From Lineus longissimus (Eukaryota > Nemertea > Pilidiophora > Heteronemertea > Lineidae): 60,000 nt of DNA. The stretch covers positions 4,652,001 to 4,712,000 of the forward strand of contig NC_088323.1 of assembly GCF_910592395.1 (NCBI RefSeq). The letters run 5' to 3'. The notes below the pieces were generated by a model. It had not been told where the DNA came from. It saw only the letters and a list, made by a program, of their open reading frames with translations, and did not search any database. Made by a program: the position numbers and the translations under genes. Positions within the stretch are counted from its first letter, which is position 1; every line of letters starts with the position of its first letter. Positions 37,001-49,000 of the stretch are shown piece by piece.

Positions 37001-40000
37001 TGTAAATGTGCTGATCTCATTTCACTCATCCTTCTGGTGCTGTGTGGTGTATGATTTGTTAGGAAAATACCAATTGATTTTATCCACAATGTGAAGTACA
37101 ATGAAGCATTATCAGCAAATCTATTTCTTGGGGGTTTCCATAGCTACACTTCTCGTTTCCATGATTATTTGAGCATCGGCAATTCTCATTCTTCTTGAGG
37201 ATTTTATCAACAGTTCCCATTCTTCTTGAGAGGATTTGATCAGCAGTCCTCATTCTTCTTGAGAATTTGATCAGCAGTTCTCATTATTCTTGAGGATTTG
37301 ATCAGCAGTTCTCTTTCTTCTTGAGAATTTGATCAGCAGTTCTCATTCTTCTTGAGAATTTGATCAGCAATTCTCATTCTTCTTGATAATTTGATCAGCA
37401 GTTCTCATTCTTCTTGAGGATTTGATCAGCAGTTCTCTTTCTTCTTGAGGATTTGATCAAACGGTCTCATTTTTCTGGAGGGGATTTGATCAACAGTTCT
37501 GATTCTTCTCAAATCAACAGAGGCTGACGCGTAACTGGCAAGTTTTACCTCTCCACCGCAGGAGGCCCTGCCTGATCTCGACAGAGGAGAATTACATGAA
37601 TCTAGTGCTTGGAGAGGGTTAAGCGCACATGAATGCCATATTTCATGTGTATATTCCTTCGTTCTTTCAGCTTGACCTACTCCTAATACATATAATCGAG
37701 CGAGTCCTGTATTGAACTCCATCAACAAGGACATTTATGCATTGTGATACTCTATTCTCCCTTACACTATCCGCATTTATGTGGCCGGACTCTAATGAAA
37801 ACTCTGTGCTTTTTGCCACTAATGGAGACCTCACCATGTTGAATATTCACATCGGAATTGGATAGGTGCTTTCTGCCGTCATTAAAGAAGCTGGTACTAG
37901 ATAGGGAACTGCTTAAAAACCCAGCTTCCAAAACTGAAGACTGTAATCTTTGAGTGAAATTGTGTAGCATTCCTGGACTAGCAAAAGTAGATGGTTACTT
38001 TAAGTTCCCTTAAGCTAAACTCTTGTGAGGAATAATTCTTGACCTGTGTTCCAGCTGGATATTGACAACACTCTGCATTGTGTGTGTCGATTGTACCTGC
38101 GTAACTATAGTATAGGCACATGTACATGAAATGTACAGACTCTTGATTTGAACTATCCATTGGCGCTTACGAACCTGAAAAAGAATCTTCTTCTTTTGCT
38201 GTTTACCTATGGGAAGTCAGAGCGGCAAAGCCTGGTGAAAAATAGGATACATTTTCAAAGGAATTTTTCACCTTTGCGGAATAAAAAGGAGCTCTTTGTT
38301 GTGATTAGCATCCTGTCGATACTGAATCATACACCTCTAAACTGATATTACCATCCTGAAGAACTAAGAGAAAGTTTTAATTGATCCAGAAATAGAGGGA
38401 CTAAGTTTTTGGGGGATGCTAATTTTCATAAGTTTGTAAGAATATCAGATTGCAACTCAAATTTGCCTTCCACGCAAAATACGATTAGAAATCAATACCA
38501 AGGATATACAGCGTGGATTAGTCTTGGATCAATAGTCAAAGATGGAGATGGAAGTGGATTCTTCTTTGGATAATAGTCATGAGCACTATCGGAGCACCCC
38601 AGCAATTATTGTCACCCAGGCGGACTCTCCGCACGGTAAAACGAAGGTGAGTACTTGCGTGGATTAAAGGGTGCAGTCTGGGGGAGACTGGCTTCCTTAG
38701 CCCTGGTTGGCAACAGTCTAGGTGAGAAAACTCCTAAATCAAACCGGGTAGTCTGGGCACGTCAGTGATGCAAACCAGACTAGGAGACAGACACTCCAAA
38801 ATAAGATCAGGCTAGTATGCCACTTTTGCTAGATTATGGCAAAGTGGCTTAGATTATGCCAATTTGGATGAATTTGGCTAAGGTGTTTCCAATTTCTCCT
38901 ATATTTGTAAATTTCGCCCCAATCTTGCCAATTTTAGTGTATGAAAAGCAACTAGTCATGGATCTGGCCAATTTTGCTGAGGTTATGGGCCAAGTGCTTG
39001 CAAATTACACTGCCAAGATGGTTAATCAGACCAGGTGGATTATGGTCATAATATATTGTATTATAGAATAATTGAGGCTTAGCTCCAGAGTGGCTCCTGA
39101 ACAAAACCTTATCCGTAGCCCAGGATTGACAAATTGATTATCAATCATTGATCAGTCGTTTGTGAACAATTAAGAGATCAAGGAAAGTGCCATTTTCTGA
39201 TCGATAGGATCAATCACTTTGTGGTATTTTCGATCAGTATTCATTCAGCTTAATACCGGAGCGTATATCATCCGGAATCTCATTGATGGATGGGCTCTCC
39301 GGTTTCCCTTCCAATCTTTGATGACAAAGTTGCTTTTGAACCAACATCGAAAAACTCATTGTATCCAAGTATTAATCTAGCATAGATCGTGTGACGTCAC
39401 GTCTGCCAGAACAAACATTTTATGAATCAGTTGTTCCAGAAAATCGGGATGTCTATCAGGATATGATTGACGTGGACTTTGATTGGTGGTCTTCTCCAAA
39501 CAAAATATCATTATCTGAAAGACTGTACAAACATGTTGATAAATTAAGTTCTGTCTCAAATGCTTCCTGGAGACTTTAAACCAACTTGACCCAGTTTTGA
39601 AAAATTTAATCAAGACCTAAGTTTGACTGTAAATGTATGGCTCCTTATTATTTTCGAGAAAAGTCTGATCAAGACCCGAGTCCTGACTATAAAGTGTGGC
39701 TGAAGAAAATGAAAGTCGTTATTATTTTCTGCAAAACTCACTACTTCGAAGTAATTAGTTTTTGTTTTCTGGCAATTAGTGGAAGTAATTACATTAAGCA
39801 CATCCTGAATTTCTGACAGAAAATCAAATCTGGTTTGTCATTTTTATTGAGACATCCTTTCAGCCTTTGACACCGAGAACAAAAACAAGTACAAACTTCA
39901 ATGATCTTTTAAGTACATGATCTATTGTTCTGTTGACATGAATGAAAAGTGAAAATTACTCTGAATTTTCTGTCTTCTGTTTGTGAGGCAATATTACATC

Positions 40001-43000
40001 ACGCTTTGTGTACATATATAATACATCATCCACCACAGTAGTCAACATAGGAAAGGACTGGTGTTTTGATTTTGGATTTGTGTGTGGTGCCTTGACATTT
40101 TGTGGGGATTGAATATACCGTTTTGATATGCCGATTCCTTCGGAACCGACTGCGCAATGGCCAGGCTACGCCAAGCAAAGGGTAAGCCAATAAAATCCAG
40201 TTCTTTAGTTGTGTGATGTTCGTCTGGTGCTCCCACAATGGGTCACTTGTCCACAAAAACTGCTGCAAACTACACAACCTATTCCCCAATTGAGCATCTT
40301 GACCCTCTAGTTTTTGACTCCACTGCACCTGCCAAACTCTGCTTCCTAGGGTTAAAATCCCCGATCCGAAATGAGGTAGTTCGATGGCATTCAACGGCAG
40401 CTATAAATCCGATGAACAATGGCACCTATTTCGTTAGTTGATGACCTCTTTTTGGACCATGATTGGGGATAATAAATTTGTACTGTTTTTCTGTCTTGTT
40501 CAAATACTACAATATATTTTGCTGTGAAACTCATCAACATTTTTGCAAATATCTGTAAATGCAAAAACGTGAAAATAAACGGCATTTCCAGGTATGCATT
40601 GTGCCGTTGTTTTGCACAGATGTCTGACTAACAACAGGATGTTTTGCCAATAGTCATCTCCCAGGGTATAGTGACCCGAAAGATAAAATAAAGTATGCTA
40701 AATCTCGTCCCTGGAAATTAGTTTTATCAGACCGGTGAAACCTGGGAATAACCGTCATCACAATCAACCATTACTGTCATGTGTGTCCGCACTTGAGCTA
40801 AAATTGCAGGCCATTTTGTTGTCACTTATTCACAGGCAGCTGGAGTTTGCCATGACATTCAACTTGAAGTTGTTCATGTCTTCCTATGACCATGTTGTTT
40901 TGATTGATTTTGGTAATTGATTGATCCCATCCCAAAAAGACCAGTTTCTTTCTTTTCAGAAGATAATTTACAGAAAAATCCTGCTTCCCGCTTATAAGTA
41001 ACCCAATCTTATACGTTTATAAATGTTGTATTTTTCAGGACCTCAGTTCTTTCGCCATGCCGTTACTTGAGTCGGACACGCAGCAGGAGCATCATGCAGT
41101 AAGTTACGATGACGGTGGCTACCGACAACGCTCAAATTCCGGCGGAAGCGGAATAAAAAACTTCGTACGGCCGAAAATACGGACACGCCACAAATCTCAG
41201 GATGAGATGCAGAACCAGGACTTCGTAAAGGCGCGTTCACCCGGAAAAGTTAAAAGTTTATTTGATAGTTTCCGGACAAAAAGTAAAGACGGTCCTAAGG
41301 TTAAGAAAAAGGGTTCGACGAATGACCCGGTTGGGCGTCCGATATCAAATCCTGTTGAAGCGTCCCCTCGGCCTCGCTCTGGTTCTTGGGGCAAACGGAA
41401 TAACAATGGCTACCAAAGTGGCCCAAGTTCTCCATCACCGATTCCTGCGGGAATGCAGTATCCGGATTTCCCATACTCGTCTTCACCAAAAAGCCCGACC
41501 CCTATGAGTCAGATTTTAGAGGGACAGGCGGTGTTGCACAGGCAAACAACGTCTCAACGCCAAGGCCACAGTTCTGGTGGCAGCGACAAGAGTAACGAAA
41601 GCTCACGGAGCCCTGCGCTGAAACTTTCACTCGGGAAATTGGATAATACTTATCCTCCGGGGCATGGACAATCGTCACCTGGCATGCATCTGCATGGTAG
41701 GTGTAGTTTCCCACCTGGGTCTTGCTCACCAGTGACAATGCGGCCGCGATCTAGTACGATAGGGAGTGTTTCAGATCCTCATCGACCGAAAGTGGTAAGT
41801 CTACTTCCATTTTATTCAGCACTTCTAAAGGGTGACTATAGGCAGGAGCCAGTTGGCCCAGATTAAGTACACAAAGTCAACAATGAGTGTCTCTACTATC
41901 TCACAGTGCAACAGAACTGTTCACATGTTCAGAAACATGCGTATATGAGTCACATGGAGACAACCAATTTGACCTAAAGATGCAGTCTTTGAAAATAAGA
42001 ATTTCTACTTCAGTTCCAGTTTCCTAGCGTACCGTATCAAGTAAGTTCATTTGAGGTTTGAGGTTGATGGTTATGTTGGTGCTGCCTTCTACATGTTGGT
42101 TTTGGTGACTAAGTTACTGTTAGAAGAGGGTGCAGTGGCTATTTTTCAATTTTTAGCTGTCACCTTAAGAGTCAGTTCTTCAGCACTCCATGGTGAATCG
42201 TTGCAAATTTAGGCTTTCCAGTTGCAGAATTGTGATGTCTGCTAAAAAAGGACATGCAGTCAAAATGATTATTGATTTGAATATCAATTTCTTCCACCTG
42301 TCTTTGGGATTGACCTGTCCTTGTCGTCATCCCTGCAATGTGGTAAACCATGCTGAGAATTGATTCTTCAGGGTGAATTTATTGTTATCATTGGTAAACT
42401 GTGATGCCAAATGTTAAAAGCTGTCAGTGTGGTACTGTGGAGTGATTATGGTTAATCTTATATTTCTGGACATTTTCATGGTCGTGCTGTCTGTGAGACC
42501 TTTTCTTTCTGTCGGTTGCGTTTCTTCACTTTACATCTTAGTTCTTCGTATGAACAATAGATGGCAATATTATAGACATTTTTAAATGGTTTTGACCGCG
42601 GGACATGTATCATGATATATTCACGGTGATCAAAGATCGAGGCAGATGATTACTTTATATTCTCCTCAGATGTTGTGTGGATGAAGTTAAACAGGAGTTG
42701 TGTTCCTGAAGAAGAATATAAAAGAGGACGGCATCCGGAAACGCAACAGAGCCAGATCGATTGTGACGTCTGGTAAAATGATGGTGTCACATAAGGGTTA
42801 TGACTCTGTTACGTTTTCTGATATCGTCTGCCGTCTCACGCAAGTCGTCTGGTATATACCCCGCCTTGGCAATGGAGACTAGGACGAGCCGTTCTAAATG
42901 ACCCAATACTAATCATTGTCTCTGGTTCTTTTTCAGGCCAGTCCACCCTTATCTCCTCTTGGTAAGTTGAATATCTTTCCTTGGCGTTATTAGTCTCTGT

Positions 43001-46000
43001 CAGCTAACAAGAATAAACAAGGCCTAATCTTATAAATTAAGTAACGTTTTTGTGCCATTGCCTTTTTGCCCCGTCGTAATGATTATCATGAAAATATTTG
43101 GCTTGGTTTTTAAAAAAAAACAAATCAGAGTTTATAGTGGGTTACATTTTTGGCACATTGCCAAAACACTTTGGCAACATTGTTTGTCAAATACCCATCC
43201 AATATTGGTAAATAGATTCCTGACAGTCTGTTGCCTGGACATGGAAAGATGCCAACATTCTATCAATACTGCTGCCTTTTCAAATATAATTCAGAAATCC
43301 TTTCATTCTGGCCAAAAATATCCTGAGAGAGCATGTGAATACAGAGCACATGGCATTGTTTACTTTTCAACCGGGGTCATGACCTTGAATATTAATGAGC
43401 CAGCCTCACTTTCAGAACGAGGCTGTTTATAGGATCTGACCTATTTATATCTATGGCTGTGATGTTATTAAATTTTTAACATGTTAAAAACCCAAAGAAA
43501 TGGCAGGAATATCAGAAAGTGAGGTTGCTGTTGATAATCCAGGTATAAAGTATATTTATTCATTATCTGTTAGGAAGTGTTAGATTTGAAAATAAGCCCT
43601 GAAGAGGGGTGTTGTTGCAGGATAATTTTGGACTTGCGTAATGTTCAATCTTCCGTGATGACTTGAATTTGTGAGAGTGACTGCTTTTGAGAGGGCAATA
43701 CTCCCTCCAGATCTCGCCTGATTTTGTATAAAATTAGCTTTCCACCTGCCTTAGGTGTCCAGCTTTCAATTAATTGTTACATAGGACACTGAAATGCTGC
43801 GGTATTGCATCATGCTGTGGAAATACCTGCCCTACCCCACGGCCGTTAGCTAGGTAATTTTTACTTGTGGAGAAATCCCTCGGTCTTGTTACTATGAATA
43901 GCCTGCCGACCACCGCGCCAACGGCGGGTTGAGCAACCAAAGTGGCTTGGTATATAATAAGGAATACGACCAGGAGACCCGGGCTCGCGATTTTCAAAGT
44001 TGGTCAAGCAAATCTCCTGCTACACCATCGACGAGCCGTGTAGTTGGTTCCACATTGTAGCATACACCACCAAGATGAGAAATTACCATATAATTTTCCC
44101 TTTTCATCATTCTGTTTACGTTTATAAAGCCTTGCTAGTTTCTATTCTTGGTTCATAAGAGTATCTCGATATGGGTTCTTCGTAACCATGTACGAATTCT
44201 TGGCATATGAACCGATCTTACCTGTTTTAAACTGATTTTCCGGCGAAATATCGAAGAAACTCGCACGGGATTTGGCGCATCAGCAAATTTCTCCGCCAGT
44301 TGACGAAGTACCCAAAAACTGATTACGCAGTTACCATTCCTGGCAAATGACCTAATTATTATTCACTTCCGATTTGGGTCCCTCCCTTTTATTATCATAA
44401 TCGACGCGTTCAAAGTTGGTCAAGGGAAATTACTTCATAAATCATGCAAATTACCACGAAGGCGTCATATTTGCAGATCAACCAATCAGATCGGAGATTC
44501 CACAGGAGTCATGTGATCAAATAAATTGTTAAGGCACATTGTTGTCTAACGGCCGTGACCCACATAGACTCTCACTTGGGTTTTTCCACAGGAATGAGGA
44601 ACTGGTGACATCACATGTCTAAAAATAGATAAGCACATGTCTAACTACAGGGTGGCCCAGAATTATTTTGCACAATAGAATTCTTATGTGCATCCATTGT
44701 GTGAGGGAAAAGAATTCTGGGCCACCCTGTATATGTCTATACTAAGAATCCTGGCCTAGAATACTCATGATTGCTGATAATATCGACTATTTTTTTACCT
44801 TACACTGAATGAGATAATCCAAAATGTAATAATGTCGCATCTGACATTAATTCCAACCGCCCTTTGACACCAACTGCGCTTAATAAATGTTTTATTGTCT
44901 GTGCCACAACTCACATGGATGCTGGAATTTGTCTTGACCCCCCCCGCCCCCCCGAAAAAAAGGACCATTTTCACTACCGGTTACTCTTCCCTGCAGGCCA
45001 TTCTTGTCATTTTCAAATTTGAAGATCTCTCCTGAAAAAGCATGAATCTTATCAGTTGGGTTTGAAAAGGTTTTTAAATCCCAATTACAGTACAACCTCT
45101 CTATTGCGGACACCCATGGGACTGGGCCCAGGTGTCCGCAATAGAGAGGTGTCCGCAATAGAGAATTTATGCCAAATCGTCCGATAGGTGGATTTGAAGT
45201 TCCCGCCTTGCAGGTCTTGGTTTTCTCTGTGTCGACATCTAGCGTAGAAACTTTAAACCTGTTGGCTGATTGGTATTCGCTTGTGATGTTGCGTTGAATG
45301 ACGTGAGCTACTTTGGATCTCAGAGAGTGAATAATCTCTCTTGTAAAAGGTGCCCCTTTTATTGCAAAATCTCCTCGACATGTCATAATGTGTGAAAAAA
45401 CACCATAATTTCTGTCAATCAGCCACCTTTGATTAATAATTAATTTTTTCTAATTTCTCTACTAACGCATTTTCGCCGCAACACTGACAAAACCGCGTGG
45501 ATTTATGAGTGTCCGTTGACACAATAGGCCTATGTGATTAGTTGAAAAGATGAGTAAACAAATGCCGCGGCTTAATTAGGATACAAAAACACAATGCCAT
45601 GGGGTAATTACGCTGATTAATTACGCAAATATCACACCTGTCAGGCCTACTTGACTCTCCAAGCGCACGTGGGAAGCCATTGTTTTTGCCTACTGTCCGT
45701 AATTGGGAGGGAATTGGACCAAAAATTGGCCATCGCCCTGTCCGCAATTCGGAGTAGAGAGGTGTCCGCCGTACAGAGGTTTTTGTTATTGGAAATGACT
45801 TCGAAAAAATCGCGACTGGCCGGACGTGTCCGTAATGTAGAGGTGTCTGCCTGGGAGAGGTGTCGGCTAAGGGAGGTTCTACTGTATTTAAAATTGTATC
45901 AATTATTCAGGATCTTTTTCTGACAAAAAAGTAATTAGGACCCAATGAATCGTAAACGATTTCCTCATTATAAGATAAGTCAATTAGTCTATTACATGTA

Positions 46001-49000
46001 CCTTCTGGCAAGAGAAAGCAGAAGGTGAACAGCTTTTATCTAAAAAAAAGCTTGGCAATCCCTTCAAGCAAAGCATCAATCAATTATGAAATATTGATTG
46101 ACTTATCTTTATTTCATCGCAAGAAATTCTGTCGGGGAGCTTCTTTCAAGAGTAGAGCAAGTTGGTGGTGTTGAAGTGATTGGTCGTTTTCGGTTTCGTT
46201 GATGCTCGTATTTTCTTGCTTGAATTCTAAGCTGTTCAGATTCAAGAATGTCTCGCTGGATTTTTAGCAGAGCGAGTCTAGAGGATGTCGCCGAGTGTCA
46301 GCACCAATTCTGATTATTTGGGTGGAAATCTAAATCCGACGAAGTGGATGCAGATTCAAACTTCTTTCTCTTCATGTTGGTCACAGATTTTAAAGAATCT
46401 CTACTTCATTTGATCAAGGTTGCCATCCATCCCTGGATTTGACGTGTGTGCCTGCTAACAAGCTTTTGAAAGGCTAGTTGTCATTGGCGATGACAGCTCA
46501 CATGTAGATTTAGATTAGGATATGGAAAGCAAGGTGACAGTCTTACGTACATTTCCGTTTTCATGCAGTTTGTGATTTGCTTGTTGCCTTCTATCTAGCG
46601 GTCGGAGATGAACGACTGGATAAGGGCTGACTTAGGAAATGGAGGCAGTGGGCTTCGCTTAGGAGTTGGAAAGAGGTGATGGTCACCTCATTTTCTTGGG
46701 AGACATCACAACAGAGAACATACTGTTAGTGTTACTGTAGATGTACACTGTTTTTCAGTCTTTTGATTTGAAAGTGTTGGACCTTCCGGCCTATTATCAC
46801 ACTTTTTGCTCTGATGCCAATTTTGTTGTGGATTATGGATTTACAACATGTGAAGCGGCAATCGCCGTCTCGCCAAGCAATTCGTCAACGGCGTATTAGT
46901 TTCCCACTTCGATCAGTTGCCAAGCAGGAATTCAGTAAGTTTTGTGACACTTTTATGCATGAGTGTGCCGTGCCCTTCCCTATAGATGGATATTTGATGA
47001 CAGTGTGTAAAAATGCTGGGTGCCTGTTGTAGAATTTACGAATCCATGAAACCGCAGTGGTATTTCCTTTCAATTGGAAACCTGCTGTACCGCTGTAATA
47101 AAGCCAGTACCCTCACATCAAACCAATTATCTTGCTATATCGCAGCCAAATCTTGTCAGTAAACAGCCTCTCAGCTGCTTGGTAATGACTTTACCATAAA
47201 AGGCATCAACAGGTGGCTTTCTCATCCTTGGAGGCTGCATAAGCTCTATCCTCATTACCCTAATGATGAGGCTATGAATCAATATACAAGAGGAGAGAAA
47301 TATTAACCAAATGTATACAATGCCCTTTAGAGCAACTTGCTTGTGACCTTAAAAAAGTCACTTTACTTTGGCTTGGAAGAGGGAATCGTGCTGAATCTTC
47401 AATGCATCAGAAAGCACATTGCCACAAATTGAACTTATCCAAAATCAATGTGTATGTGAAGATTCCTAACAGAACACTTGTCACCCATTGACAGCTGGGA
47501 TGTAGTGGGATGACGGTCGATATTCATGTGTACATGTACGAGGGGAAAGCGTATGTTATGAATGTGTACAGGTTTCATTAACACACCCGCATATATTGGG
47601 CGAGGGATCTTGCATCACACTGTTCAGTTCCACAGTAGTGTGGTAGACTATCGGCCTGTCTCAGGATTCTTAGCGACAATATCTGGACAAATCTGTTTCA
47701 TTCGATCGGACGATATTGATGTGTTAAGGGAAAGTGTGTAGTGGTTTGAACCTGTACATCATTAGAAAATGGTTCTTCAGTCGTTTTTTACACAGGATCT
47801 TTTGGTTCGTTCCATCACTTCATTCCACGGTAGTCTGGTAGACAGGTCCCCGGATTCTGATGGTGATACAATTCTGGATGAATCTGCTGAGTTTTGGAAC
47901 AAATCATTTTGATGCTAGCTTCACGATGTCTGGGTTAGGATTTCATTATGTACCGCATGTATCGCAGCTCTCCCCTCTAAGTTTTCAATTAATCAAGCTG
48001 TGTGGGTCGATAAAGTTGGTGAATGTATTGGTGACCCCATGCGGGTGACATCTGTTGTCGACTGGCAGGTTTAGACATAGATGACATATAGTGATCTCAT
48101 AGCACTCAAATGCCTCTACTTCTGCAGCTTGACTCTGAGGTTCTGTTGAGTCAACAGTTGCTTTGAGAATGTTGTTCAAACAGGTACCAGTATTGAACAT
48201 ACATGTAGGTATCGAAGCAGTTGGATAAAAAAGTCCCTTCATCTTTTCTAACGTGTGTAGCTGTTTCAAGCAAGTCTAGTTCTGGAAGTGAAAGCTCTGT
48301 AGCCCCATATTCCTTTCTTCTTAACACAATATCCTACCGATTCGCCCACTGAAGGCAGTATCTGTTCCCATCCCGTTCAGCACGATTGTTCAGTCTTCGT
48401 TTGGCATTGTAGCTGTCCTGTACAGTTGGGCTGAGTAGCATCTCTACCACCTAGTGCGTAGCAGACAGTTGATGTACTGCCGTGGATTCTGGATGGTTCC
48501 CGTGGATGTAGCTAGCTAGAGTAGTCGGGAGTAGGGGAGCTATTCATGTGGTTGTTGCTTGTGGCTCAGGTGTAGCCTGTGTTGCATTTTGTTTGAAGGA
48601 AAGTTCTATTGGTTTTACTGGCTTCTCTTCCTGATTTTCGGATGGTGTTTGCGCTGGGGAAGATTGTTCACAACATGGAACTTGGAAACCACTAGTTAAT
48701 TGTGATTGTTGATTTCTGCTGAATTGGAGGTTGGGTTCTTTCTGATGGATTTCAATCATATGAGACATGATCTGTGATTCACAATGACCGATTCTGGAAT
48801 TGAACGCTTTTAGTTGCTCGAAAAATTGATACATTAACTGACGATGACAAGACCAATATCTATTGCTGGACCATCAGGGTGCCACAGATTGTTAGGCTCC
48901 CCTAATATGCGTAAGTGTTTAAAAATATAATAACTTCTTTTCTGCGTTCGGAATTTCGGAGTTCATTCGCCTTTAGATTTATGATATCGATCTTTTTCAA

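Larger units (their letters stand above)
30993..38541 (+). other. intronic interval
   Basis: Carries the 43-bp array (34600-35620), the 31-bp array (37170-37515) and a pogo-type MITE end at 34303. The remainder is unremarkable AT-rich sequence. Confidence 0.6.
42962..46813 (+). other. intron part
   Basis: Holds a mariner-type MITE (44646-44731), a pogo-type MITE (45088-45884) and a C-rich run at 44937. Otherwise empty. Confidence 0.6.

Noticed and set aside
42681-42776. Open stretch starting [16 protein letters not shown] before a GTAAAA
   Set aside because: The donor is poor and its phase (2) fits neither 42937 nor 49908.
48544-48834. Minus-strand 96-codon frame, polar and Pro/Gln-rich
   Set aside because: No homology, no splice context; longer frames that are clearly non-coding occur in the same window.
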